Positions 25,926 to 34,235 of a DNA stretch of 64,000 nt are shown piece by piece. The DNA lies in assembly GCA_023447635.1 (NCBI GenBank), contig JAEXNA010000062.1:1-64000 (forward strand), given 5' to 3'. Made by a program: the position numbers and the translations under genes. This stretch comes from Vulcanimicrobiota bacterium (GTDB taxonomy: Bacteria; Vulcanimicrobiota; Xenobia; Xenobiales; JADMJV01). The number at the start of each line of letters is the position of its first letter. Position 1 is the first letter of the stretch. The notes under the pieces are model-generated. The model was not told where the DNA came from. It searched no databases and was given only the letters and a program-made list of their open reading frames with translations.

Positions 25926-27551
25926 TTGGCCGAGATCCGTAACCTCCAGCGCCCAGGAAGGGCCGCCCAAAAGCGTCGAGGATTCGCGCTACTCTTCGTG
26001 TTAGCGTTCGCCGCCGTCGTGATCGTCTTCACCGCCACCATTGGTAGTGAGGCGACCTTCAACATGAGATTGGCGTCCACCCGCGGTCAAACCGACCGGG
26101 CGTACTACGCCGCCAACACGGGAACTCAACTGATCCTGTCGTTGCTCCGTGAGCCACCCTTCATTGACTTAAATAACGATGGAGAGATGGACGGTGAGAC
26201 GGAATCGTGGCTCGGCACGGATGCCACTATGAGGGCTGACCTCAACCGGTCGAATTCTCAGACGTACGCAAAGGTTTATCACAATATCCGCGGTTTCCCT
26301 CATGCCAGCCCGGATATCCCGAACAGCGAAACAAAGATTGCAGCCGATAACTTCTTCATCCTTTCAGTAGGCGTTGTGAACGCTCAGTACGAGGATGGCG
26401 AGTTGGTAGGCGGCATGCGTTACGAGCAAGCCACAATGGGGGCTACGCTGACTCCCCAGTTCCCTCTCCTTCCGCACGCTGCGTTCTCCTCGGGTCCGAT
26501 GTCGATCAATGGTCGAGTTGACCATTTTGACTCGCGCACAATGCCATTCGCCCCGGCTACGAATAGCAATCGACCTGAGGCTTCGGTAGCGACAAAGCTA
26601 ACTACTGCCAGTGAAATGCAGATATCGGCAACGGCAAAGATCATTGGGAACGTGTTTCTAGGGAAGGGCGCTCCGTCAACGGAGCTCGACGCTCTGGCAA
26701 ACAGCATCCCCGATTCAGCCAACCCAGCCACCAAGCCCTTGGTGGTCAATCCTCCAGGAACCGGGGACGAAGCTCCGCAATATGGGGTTTCCGGTGCGAG
26801 AATGGTGTCTCCAGCAGGTGGACGTGACGCCGCCATCGTCGCCGGTAAGATCGACAGCCTCCCTACCGAGAAGGACCCGTATGAACGGCAGGAAACTCAG
26901 TACCACGGTACGCTTGATGCCACCAGTGGCGACCTTCTGCTCGATGAAGGGAAGACTTATCTTTACAGCGGGAGCCTCGAAGTCACGAACTCCCGAAAAG
27001 TCTCTATCAAAGATGTAAACGGGGATGGGAAATTCGAAGACGCTGTTCTTGTCGTGGAGGGCGATATCAGCTTCACTAATTCGAACAACAACGTCAACGG
27101 AAACGCCCCGCCGCAGCGTTTGAAGATTTTTTCACTTAACGGTACGAGCTTCAAGATGCAGAACAGTCGAGCCTATTGTTTGGTGGCGGGCAACGACCTG
27201 AAGGTAGAAATTGGCGGTAACTCCGAGTTATGGGGAGCTGTCGCGGGCAACGACGTTTCGCTAGATTCCACCAGTCAGATTCATTACGACGTTGCGCTTC
27301 GCGATCCGAATATCGTAGCTGGTGTTTATGGCTTCCGTATCGGGAACTCTACCATCGTTTCCGGAGCAAGCTATTCGCTCGCCCAGCTCACCTCGCCAGT
27401 CGGTATTGCGGACCCGACTACGGGGGCCGCTGCCACCGGTACATCTGGTGTCGGTACGGGAACCTCTGGAACAGGGACCGTTGGCACAGGGGGATGCGGG
27501 TGCGGATGCGGATGTGGCAGTATGTTGATGGCTCAGGAACAAAAAGTTTGA
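25926..27551 (+). CDS. PilX-like pilus-associated protein with Gly-Cys tail, module 2
   Basis: 541 aa, TTG start at 25926 with GAGGAG seven bases upstream. The N terminus KRRGFALLFVLAFAAVVIVF is one hydrophobic helix after basic residues, followed by TDRAYYAANTGTQLILSLL, the typical PilX/GspK helix. A long domain includes DGEMDGETES and DVNGDGKFED, Asp/Asn-rich turns that could bind Ca2+. The C terminus is odd: a Gly/Thr-rich linker (SGVGTGTSGTGTVGTGG) then CGCGCGCGS with four alternating cysteines. The next prepilin starts at the stop codon (TTGA). The base composition is less GC-rich than the flanks. The tail could coordinate metal or crosslink; this is unproven. Confidence 0.75.
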   Translation: MAEIRNLQRPGRAAQKRRGFALLFVLAFAAVVIVFTATIGSEATFNMRLASTRGQTDRAYYAANTGTQLILSLLREPPFIDLNNDGEMDGETESWLGTDATMRADLNRSNSQTYAKVYHNIRGFPHASPDIPNSETKIAADNFFILSVGVVNAQYEDGELVGGMRYEQATMGATLTPQFPLLPHAAFSSGPMSINGRVDHFDSRTMPFAPATNSNRPEASVATKLTTASEMQISATAKIIGNVFLGKGAPSTELDALANSIPDSANPATKPLVVNPPGTGDEAPQYGVSGARMVSPAGGRDAAIVAGKIDSLPTEKDPYERQETQYHGTLDATSGDLLLDEGKTYLYSGSLEVTNSRKVSIKDVNGDGKFEDAVLVVEGDISFTNSNNNVNGNAPPQRLKIFSLNGTSFKMQNSRAYCLVAGNDLKVEIGGNSELWGAVAGNDVSLDSTSQIHYDVALRDPNIVAGVYGFRIGNSTIVSGASYSLAQLTSPVGIADPTTGAAATGTSGVGTGTSGTGTVGTGGCGCGCGCGSMLMAQEQKV

Positions 27552-28048
27552 GACCTGCTCCCACAAGAGGGCACTCCCTGCTTGAGCTGTTGGTCGCCAC
27601 GGGCATCTTCGTGATGGTTTCGGTGGCTCTTTCGGGGGTTTGGATGATGTACGGTCGAAGCTTGGCGAAGTCGGGCGAGGTGCTGGCAGCCAACAGTATC
27701 GCCCGAAGCGCGACGGAAGGGCTTCTCGCCAACGGCTGGGATTGGTTAGTCGACAAGAAGGGGACGGACCTGTCGGTGCTGTCCCACGATGTGACCGTCG
27801 AGCGAACGGTGCGCGGGCGGACGGCAGACATTACCTACAATGTGGAGTACGCTCTGCAGTTTAATGAGGGTGGTGGTACCCTCTTTCCGGCTCTCGCTGA
27901 CCAGGATGTTTTGCTGGCTGAAGATCTGGTGAGAGTTGAAGTGATTGTGCGCTGGCGCTCGTCGGTGAGCCAAGAGGACAAGGCCGGAGATGATAAGTAC
28001 AACAACGAGGCGGTCTACGCCGGCCATTTCTACAGGTACGGCATATGA
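27548..28048 (+). CDS. Prepilin-like protein (PilV/PulI type), module 2
   Basis: 166 aa with a short leader RPAPTRG and the processing site GHSLLELLVATGIFVM (Glu at +5). I chose the TTG at 27548 because its TTGA overlaps the stop of the PilX-like gene and gives a leader of normal length; the frame extends further upstream inside that gene. Its size matches the prepilin at 9832. The 3' end overlaps the next prepilin as ATGA. It is presumably a minor pilin that assembles with its neighbours. Confidence 0.85.
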   Translation: MRPAPTRGHSLLELLVATGIFVMVSVALSGVWMMYGRSLAKSGEVLAANSIARSATEGLLANGWDWLVDKKGTDLSVLSHDVTVERTVRGRTADITYNVEYALQFNEGGGTLFPALADQDVLLAEDLVRVEVIVRWRSSVSQEDKAGDDKYNNEAVYAGHFYRYGI

Positions 28049-28806
28049 GAGGATTAATTCTTGGGGCCAAGCGTTCTGACACCGGAGTCAGTCTCATCGA
28101 ATTGATGATTTCGATGGCCCTAACTTCCGTGATCATCGCTGCATCCTTCCAAATTTTCCAGGAGGGCATGCAACTTTACCGTGTAAATCAGGCTGCGGGA
28201 ATAGCGCAGTCCGAGGTGACGAAAGTGCTAGGCGTGATGTCGCTTGACATCGGGAACGCCGCCTCGGCTCTAACCCAAGCATATGCCAGTGGGACACCTG
28301 ATGATCCCGAAGTGATCGGTGGGCAACTGGATGGGATCACGTTCGCGACTCCTGTCGGGGAAGAGGGCGCGACATATTTTGATCCTGGGAATGGTTCCGT
28401 CTATTGGCAGCGTTACGTTGGCTATTATTTTCAGCCAGATCCCGAGCCTAACGGTTTTGATGGCAAGCTTTGGCGTGCCTACGAGCCGATCACGTCTCCA
28501 GGCGGAAGTTCATTTCCTGGAGATCGCGACGTGCGAACGGTGGTAAACTGGTTGGACGCTCACGGCACGTCTTACTTTGGAACCGCCTCAGGCATAGAAA
28601 GAAGAGTCGTCGCGCGCGGTTTGTCAGGCTTCAAGGTGGTGCCCTACCGTGGTAGCGAATTTTCGGATATCGACGCCTCTACCAAGATTAAGTTGGCCTA
28701 TAATATTGCTGTAGAGGCGGGCGATAAGAACAAGTCGTTGCGTGATAGCTACTACATCCGAGTGACCTCGAGGGTGGTGCCCCGGGCCGCTGGCGGTTCA
28801 TCCTAG
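28045..28806 (+). CDS. Prepilin-like protein (PilW/PulJ type), module 2
   Basis: 253 aa with the prepilin site DTGVSLIELMISMALTSVI (cleavage after Gly, Glu+5). The body contains DGITFATPVGEEG and GSVYWQRYVGYYFQPDPEP, which align by eye with DGDVLWFLSAVD and GTPFWQRNVVYYAV of the prepilin at 9015. This marks the two modules as paralogous. ATG at 28045 overlaps the previous stop. Codon use is less GC-biased than in the neighbouring genes, as for the whole 25.9-28.8 kb module. Confidence 0.88.
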   Translation: MRGLILGAKRSDTGVSLIELMISMALTSVIIAASFQIFQEGMQLYRVNQAAGIAQSEVTKVLGVMSLDIGNAASALTQAYASGTPDDPEVIGGQLDGITFATPVGEEGATYFDPGNGSVYWQRYVGYYFQPDPEPNGFDGKLWRAYEPITSPGGSSFPGDRDVRTVVNWLDAHGTSYFGTASGIERRVVARGLSGFKVVPYRGSEFSDIDASTKIKLAYNIAVEAGDKNKSLRDSYYIRVTSRVVPRAAGGSS

Positions 28807-28824
28807 CCGCTTTCGACTCTTCTC

Positions 28825-29973
28825 GTGCTGCGCTCTAGCCCTGCCTGGGCTCGTCCTTTAGCCCTCTTCCTGGGCATCGTTTGGCTGGCGTTCATGGGGA
28901 AGACGACGCTGCAGTCCCGGCACACTCCCGACCGGGCCGAGATCTCGCTGTTGTCCCAGCGGCTAGGCCTGGGCGCCCTCTATGCTACTACGCTGCCGCA
29001 GCCGCTGCGCGACGTCATGGGACGGCTGGCGTTGGCCCTGGAGCAGAACCCTCGGCAGGCGGCCATCTTGCGTGAGCAAGCGCAGGGAGTGCACGCCGAA
29101 CTGCCCCCCGCGTTCCGGATGGCGGCCGAGTACCAGCAGAATCCCAATCCCGAAGCGCTTCCCGATTTGCGAGCCGCAGCCTACCAGGGGGTGCTGCGGA
29201 TAGCTCTCCCCCTGTTCCTGGTTCTCGGTTTCGTGATGGTGGCCGGGCTTCGCCTCTGGGTCGGAGAACCGGACGCCGAGGGGCCGGCCAGACAGGACCC
29301 GACCGAATACCCGGCCCTCCAGGTCTCTCCGTGGCTGGCTCTGGCGCTTTTCACGGGCTGGCAGCTACTCAGTTGGGGGCCGCTGGAACGGCTGACCGGA
29401 TCGCTGTTCCCTCCAGGTCTGGGCGGGCTTCTGGCGGGCCAGTTTTCCAGCTACATACTGTTCCTGGCTCTGCTCTGGGGGCTGACCCGCGGTACCGGAT
29501 GGCGACCCTGGGGTCGCCTCGACGGAGGCTGGCTGGCTCGCGGCTATCTGCTTTGCCTGCTCTTGATGACGGCTGCCGATGGACTAGTCTGGGCTGGCAG
29601 CGGTTCGGACCCGTTCCACCGCGACCCTGTGCTGGGCATCCTTCTTCACGCCTCGACTTCGGAGCGCTGGCTGCTCACCGGCTGGATCGTGGTGGTGGGC
29701 CCAGCTTTCGAGGAGCTGCTTTTCCGAGGATTTCTGCTAAGCGCTTTCCGCGCCGCCTGGGGAGAGCGCAAAGCGCTGCTGCTGTCGGCCCTTCTCTTTG
29801 CCCTGGCTCACGGTAACCTGTGGGGTTGGCCCTCCCTGTTTCTGGGCGGACTGGTGCTGGGCCGGGTCGCCCTGAAAACCGGATCGTGCACCACGGCCAT
29901 GGCTTTGCATGGACTGTGGAACCTGACCTGGTTGTGCCACGTCGCTATGATGTTGCCGGGGGACCTGTGGTAG
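28825..29973 (+). CDS. CPBP-family intramembrane metalloprotease
   Basis: 382 aa. Hydrophobic helices surround the CPBP (Abi) motifs VGPAFEELLFRGFLL (EExxxR), LLFALAHGNLWG (FxxxH) and ALHGLWNLTWL (HxxxN/D), which bind the metal in the membrane. An N-terminal segment of about 100 residues between the first two helices is soluble and helical. Such proteases process prenylated or lipid-linked substrates or are tied to bacteriocin immunity; the target here is unknown. The start is GTG at 28825 without a clear ribosome site. The 3' end overlaps the second HTTM gene by seven bases, suggesting a functional pair. Confidence 0.87.
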   Translation: MLRSSPAWARPLALFLGIVWLAFMGKTTLQSRHTPDRAEISLLSQRLGLGALYATTLPQPLRDVMGRLALALEQNPRQAAILREQAQGVHAELPPAFRMAAEYQQNPNPEALPDLRAAAYQGVLRIALPLFLVLGFVMVAGLRLWVGEPDAEGPARQDPTEYPALQVSPWLALALFTGWQLLSWGPLERLTGSLFPPGLGGLLAGQFSSYILFLALLWGLTRGTGWRPWGRLDGGWLARGYLLCLLLMTAADGLVWAGSGSDPFHRDPVLGILLHASTSERWLLTGWIVVVGPAFEELLFRGFLLSAFRAAWGERKALLLSALLFALAHGNLWGWPSLFLGGLVLGRVALKTGSCTTAMALHGLWNLTWLCHVAMMLPGDLW

Positions 29974-31430
29974 AGGCGCTGCGAACGGTGGGTCGACGGC
30001 TGATCACCCTGGACCTGCGAGCGCTGGCGCTCTGGCGGATCGCGCTGGGAGTGGTGAGCCTGCTGGATATCGCGCTCCGAGCGCGGGATCTGCAAGCGTT
30101 CTACGGCGACCAGGGGATGTTGTCGCGACCGTTTTACTTTACTCAGAGCTGGCAGTTCGAAGGGTATAACCTGTTCCTGGCCGCCGGTTCGCTGGGCACC
30201 CTGATCGCCATGTTCGGGCTCTGGGCGGCCGCCGCGACCTGTTTGACGGTCGGCTACTACAGCCGCCTGGCCGGTCTGCTGACCTGGTACTTCAGCGCTG
30301 CCGTTCAACTGCGTAACCCCATGGTGCTCGACGGGGGAGACGATTTTATTCGCGTTCTCCTGTTCTGGACGCCGTTTCTTCCTCTGGGCGCCCGCTGGTC
30401 GGTCGACGCCCGAAGCCATCCGGAGTGGCGAACGCTTCCGAACTCCTACGCCAGCGTGGCCACCGCCGGTCTGACCTTCCAGCTTTTCGTCTTTTACCTG
30501 TTCGCAGCCATCCTGAAGTTCGGGGACGAGTGGCTGAAAACTGGCGATTCGCTTTACTACGCCCTGGCTATGGACCAGTTCGCGACCTCATTTGGGCACG
30601 CTCTGGTGGCCTACCCCGAAGCGCTACGGCCGATGACCTGGGCGGCGCTGGTGGTCGAGTACGGACTGGCCCTACTCTTACTTTTAAGGGGTCTCACGCC
30701 GCGAGCGCAAACTGTTTTCTATATCGTCGCCGTGGGCTTCCATCTGGCTATCGCCAGCATGCTGAACTTTGGCCTGTTCATGCTGATCGTGATCGCGGGT
30801 CTGACCGTGATGTTCCCCACCCCATGGCTCGAGCGGCTCGCTCCGTCCTCCACCGGGGACCCCTCCCCTCCGGAACCTCTCCCCTCCGGCTTCCGGCTGT
30901 CTCGTCCGCTGCAGGCCCTGGGGATGGCGATCATAGGGATGATCGCCATCTTCAACGTGCATAGTATCGAGCACAGGCAACGGGTGCCGGCCTGGTCCTG
31001 GCCCATCGCCAAGCTGACCTTCGAGCAGCAGCACTGGCACTTTTTCGCTCCCGACCCGATCAAGTCGGATGGCTGGTTCCGGCTAGAGGTCACGGGCGAG
31101 GACGGCAAGACCGTCAACGCCTGGCCATTCGAGGCCCACCCCGGCGACGGCAAGCCCGGGCACGTCGCCTCGACCTTCCCGAACCAGCGCTGGCGGCGCT
31201 GGATGCAGAACCTGACCGATATCGACAACCCCAGCAATGTTGGTTGGAGAGCCCGGACTCTCGAGTACCTGGCCAAAGATTGGGAGAGGCGTCATCCGGA
31301 GCAGAAAGCTCGGGGCTTTGCCCTGGTTTTGATGGTCGAGCCGACCCCGCCCCCGGGCGGAAGCGTTGCGCCTCAGCGGGTGGTCCTGGCTACCCTGGGG
31401 CGTCCGGGTGAACCTCGATCGGGACCCTGA
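29967..31430 (+). CDS. HTTM-domain membrane protein, copy 2
   Basis: 487-aa multi-pass protein of the HTTM/vitamin K carboxylase-like family. It has LRNPMVLDGGDDFIRVLLFW, LPLGARWSVDARSH and the late motif FEQQHWHFFAPDPIKSDGW, all matching copy 1 at 24417 in order and spacing. GTG at 29967 overlaps the CPBP stop and has GGGGGA six bases upstream; the frame extends further back inside that gene. A stretch near residue 290-310 is Pro/Ser-rich. Bacterial HTTM activity is unknown. Its link with a membrane protease and a second HTTM gene suggests an envelope-modifying function (inference). Confidence 0.85.
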   Translation: MVEALRTVGRRLITLDLRALALWRIALGVVSLLDIALRARDLQAFYGDQGMLSRPFYFTQSWQFEGYNLFLAAGSLGTLIAMFGLWAAAATCLTVGYYSRLAGLLTWYFSAAVQLRNPMVLDGGDDFIRVLLFWTPFLPLGARWSVDARSHPEWRTLPNSYASVATAGLTFQLFVFYLFAAILKFGDEWLKTGDSLYYALAMDQFATSFGHALVAYPEALRPMTWAALVVEYGLALLLLLRGLTPRAQTVFYIVAVGFHLAIASMLNFGLFMLIVIAGLTVMFPTPWLERLAPSSTGDPSPPEPLPSGFRLSRPLQALGMAIIGMIAIFNVHSIEHRQRVPAWSWPIAKLTFEQQHWHFFAPDPIKSDGWFRLEVTGEDGKTVNAWPFEAHPGDGKPGHVASTFPNQRWRRWMQNLTDIDNPSNVGWRARTLEYLAKDWERRHPEQKARGFALVLMVEPTPPPGGSVAPQRVVLATLGRPGEPRSGP

Positions 31431-31478
31431 GCGCTGCGGACAGGGGAGGGTCGAGGGTTGTCCGAAGGCCGCCCCACT

Positions 31479-32564
31479 ATGACGGATACCATCGAGACCC
31501 AGATCAGCAGCGAAACCTTCGCTGCCACCCAGGCCCGTAGCGCGGCCATCGAAGAAGAGTTGAAAGTTACCCCGGAAAAGTTCCGGGTCCTGACGGGCGA
31601 CCGTCCCACCGGCTCCCTGCATATCGGCCACCTGTTTGGCTCGCTGGAAAACAGGGTGCGCCTGCAGAACCTCGGCGTGCCGATCCTGATCGTGGTCGCC
31701 GACTACCAGGTGCTGACCGACCGGGAAAACTTCAAGGAGATCCGCTCCAACGTTCGTGAACTGACGCTGGACTATCTGGCGGCGGGGCTTGATCCGGAGA
31801 AATGCGACATTTTCCCGCACAGCCATGTGCCGGAGCTGAACCAGTTGGTGCTGCCGTTCCTGACCCTGGTCAGTATGGCCGAACTCGACCGCAACCCCAC
31901 TATTAAAGAAGAGATTCAGGCAGCCGGCCTGAAACAGATCAATGCGGGAATGTACACCTACCCTGTGCACCAGGCTGCCGACATCCTGTTCTGTAAGGCG
32001 AATCTGGTGCCGGTTGGCAAAGACCAGATCCCCCATCTCGAGATGAGCCGCCTGATCGCTCGTCGTTTTAACAAGCGGTTCTCTCCCAAAAAGCAGCTGT
32101 TCCCCGAGCCTCACCCTCTGCTCAGCGAAGCGCCCATGATTCTTGGTCTCGACGGGGGCCAGAAAATGAGTAAGAGTCGCAACAACACGGTCATGCTGTG
32201 CTCTACGGCCGATGAGACGGCGGCGCTGGTCAAGCGGGCCAAGACGGACTCGGAGCGGGTTATCACCTACGACCCGGTTGGGCGCCCCGAGGTTTCGAAC
32301 CTGCTGATGATCGCGGCGCTCAGCACAGGACGCCGCCCGCAAGAGATCGCCGAAGAGATCGGCGACGGAGGGAGCGGTCGACTCAAGAGTTTCGTGACCG
32401 AGGCGCTCAACGAACGTCTGCGCGACCACCGGGCCCGCCGTCTGGAACTGGCGGCCGAGCCCGACGTCGTCACCCGGGTCTTGACCCGCGGTATCGAAAG
32501 AGCCAGGACGCTGGCTCAGCAGACTCTGGAAGAAGTCCGCACGGCGATGAACATGAACCTGTAG
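31479..32564 (+). CDS. trpS: Tryptophanyl-tRNA synthetase
   Basis: 361-aa class I aminoacyl-tRNA synthetase charging tRNA-Trp. Signature motifs are LTGDRPTGSLHIGHLFG (HIGH) and GGQKMSKSRNN (KMSKS). DRNPTIKEEI and MYTYPVHQAADILFCKANLV follow bacterial TrpS. ATG at 31479 was chosen; a TTG at 31458 with GGAGG eight bases upstream would add seven residues and cannot be excluded. An N-terminal extension of about 30 residues precedes the first motif. A long bidirectional terminator follows at 32574. Confidence 0.96.
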   Translation: MTDTIETQISSETFAATQARSAAIEEELKVTPEKFRVLTGDRPTGSLHIGHLFGSLENRVRLQNLGVPILIVVADYQVLTDRENFKEIRSNVRELTLDYLAAGLDPEKCDIFPHSHVPELNQLVLPFLTLVSMAELDRNPTIKEEIQAAGLKQINAGMYTYPVHQAADILFCKANLVPVGKDQIPHLEMSRLIARRFNKRFSPKKQLFPEPHPLLSEAPMILGLDGGQKMSKSRNNTVMLCSTADETAALVKRAKTDSERVITYDPVGRPEVSNLLMIAALSTGRRPQEIAEEIGDGGSGRLKSFVTEALNERLRDHRARRLELAAEPDVVTRVLTRGIERARTLAQQTLEEVRTAMNMNL

Positions 32565-32573
32565 GTTCTCGGA

Positions 32574-32628
32574 GAGACAAAAGAAAATCGCAGCCCCCCC
32601 TAGCGTGGCCGCGATTTTCTTTTGTCTC
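32574..32628. terminator. Bidirectional terminator between trpS and a convergent gene
   Basis: A perfect 18-bp stem, gagacaaaagaaaatcgc with gcgattttcttttgtctc, encloses a 19-base loop. The arms are A-rich and T-rich, so the hairpin serves transcription from both sides. Confidence 0.85.
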
Positions 32629-32641
32629 GAAAGTTTTGGGT

Positions 32642-32944
32642 TTAGGCGGCTTTGGAGGCCAGGCCCTTGAGGGCGGCCATCGCCACAGCGGCGCGAGGGC
32701 GAGGGTAATGCGGGAACTTGGCCATCACGTCGAGCGCCTTGGCGGCTTCGCCGGCCCCGTCACAGGTGCCGGCGGCGATGTTGATCAGCAGCTGACGTCC
32801 GATTTCGGCCTTCTGGCCAGAGTCACAGAACCGCTCCAGGTGGGCCAGGGCGCACGAGGCGACCTCGGCGGCGGGAAGATTGGTCACGCTCTCCATCAGG
32901 TAGATGAGCTCTTCGGGCAGATGTACGCTAGGGGCGGCGGTCAT
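32642..32944 (-). CDS. Small alpha-helical protein of unknown function
   Basis: 100 aa, acidic N-terminal half, Ala-rich, predicted helical throughout (for example LINIAAGTCDGAGEAAKALD), with no membrane segment. AGAGG lies about twelve bases before ATG 32944. It is convergent with trpS and shares the terminator at 32574. No family was recognised; the pattern could suit a helical-repeat or four-helix protein. The clean start and codon use support a real gene. Confidence 0.65.
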   Translation of the reverse strand: MTAAPSVHLPEELIYLMESVTNLPAAEVASCALAHLERFCDSGQKAEIGRQLLINIAAGTCDGAGEAAKALDVMAKFPHYPRPRAAVAMAALKGLASKAA

Positions 32945-33128
32945 TTCGATTCTTTCCTCTCAGTTCGTTCGTGGTGTTCTTGGTGATAAGTTAACCTGGC
33001 GACCTTAATGAGGTCTGAAAAGCGCCGACCTGGAGAGAAATTAGGAGATTTGTCCTGGGTGAGGCATGAGGTTGCCCTCCGGAGCCCGACAGGGCGAGAA
33101 CCGCTCGGGACGAACCTCTGGGGCGACG

Positions 33129-34235
33129 GTGAGAATTCTCCACACTTCCGATTGGCATCTGGGCAGCCGCTTTTTTGGGCGGTCTCTGGCCAGCGATCAG
33201 GCCTACGTCCTCGACCAGATGATCAACCTGGTCCGCGACTTGAACCCCGACGTTCTGGTCATCGCTGGCGACATTTTTCACCAGCGCCGCCCCGGCGACG
33301 ATGCGCTGGAGCTGTTCCACGACACCATCGCCCGTCTGCTGGACCTGGGGACCATCGTCATCGTCTTGTCGGGCCCCACCGACGATCTGCCGAACCTGCA
33401 CCTCGGGGCGCGCTGGGTGCGCCAGCAGGGTCTCTATCTTTACTCCGACCCCAGCCAGGTGCTCTCTCCGCTCTCTCTGCGTGGCGCTCGCGACGCCTTC
33501 TCGACCTTCTTCTGGTGCCTGCCTTACGCTCGGCCGAATAAGATGACGGGCGAGGGCACTCACCCGGCCCAGGCCGGTCGTAGCCTGGTCGAAACGGCGG
33601 TGCAGCGCATCGACCCCAACGCCATCAACATTTTCACAGGCTACGCCTGGGTCCAGGGCGTCGGCAAACGGACCGAACTGGGCGGGCTGGTCAGTCCAGG
33701 CGGCCAGCCGATCGAGAAGCGACTCTTAGAGTACTTCGACTACTCGGCGCTGGGCGGGATCCACGAGCCCAACTCTCTGGGTCCCGCGACCGTGCGCTAC
33801 AGCGGCGGCTTGCTGGCGACCGATGTCGATGCGGATAGCCCCGAACGTTCGGTGACCATGATCGTGGTTGACGAGAAGAACAAGGTCTTCATCGACGAAT
33901 ACCCGCTGGTTCCCCGACGGGCCTTCCGCCTGCTTACCGGCAGCGTCGAGGAGTTGGTTTTTCAAGGGAAAGAGCAAAGGACGGGCGACCTGCTGGTGCT
34001 GCGCTCCCAGGACGCCGAACTGACGCTCGAGCAGAAGGCGCGTTTGCGCGCGCTGGGTTCGAACATCGTTTCGGTCGAGGCCGAAAGCCCGCTGGTCGAA
34101 CCGTCGGCCGAAGTCGAGGCGAGCGGGTTCTCTCCCGCTTTGAAGATGCTGCTCGACTTTCACCGAGAGAACGGCGGCTCCCCACTCGACGAGACGGCGG
34201 TGCAGATGCTCAAAGCGATCGAGGGCCGGCTATGA
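33129..34235 (+). CDS. sbcD: SbcD/Mre11-family protein with eroded metal site
   Basis: 368 aa, GTG start giving the conserved beginning RILHTSDWHLGSRFFGRSLA. The DxH motif (D8-H10) and GDIFH (47-51) are intact. The later metal motifs are not. GNHD is replaced by GPTD (82-85). The usual His of the third motif falls in NIFTGYAWVQG (Tyr instead). GHxH is replaced by GGIH (209-212). The fold is clearly that of the SbcD nuclease, and the ATGA overlap with sbcC shows complex formation. The loss of three ligand positions suggests weak or absent nuclease activity (inference). A 5' extension of 21 codons to ATG 33066 is possible but unlike the family. Confidence 0.85.
   Translation: MRILHTSDWHLGSRFFGRSLASDQAYVLDQMINLVRDLNPDVLVIAGDIFHQRRPGDDALELFHDTIARLLDLGTIVIVLSGPTDDLPNLHLGARWVRQQGLYLYSDPSQVLSPLSLRGARDAFSTFFWCLPYARPNKMTGEGTHPAQAGRSLVETAVQRIDPNAINIFTGYAWVQGVGKRTELGGLVSPGGQPIEKRLLEYFDYSALGGIHEPNSLGPATVRYSGGLLATDVDADSPERSVTMIVVDEKNKVFIDEYPLVPRRAFRLLTGSVEELVFQGKEQRTGDLLVLRSQDAELTLEQKARLRALGSNIVSVEAESPLVEPSAEVEASGFSPALKMLLDFHRENGGSPLDETAVQMLKAIEGRL

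Noticed and set aside
31083..32429. 448-codon minus-strand open frame over trpS
   Set aside because: Antisense shadow; trpS motifs HIGH and KMSKS are on the plus strand.
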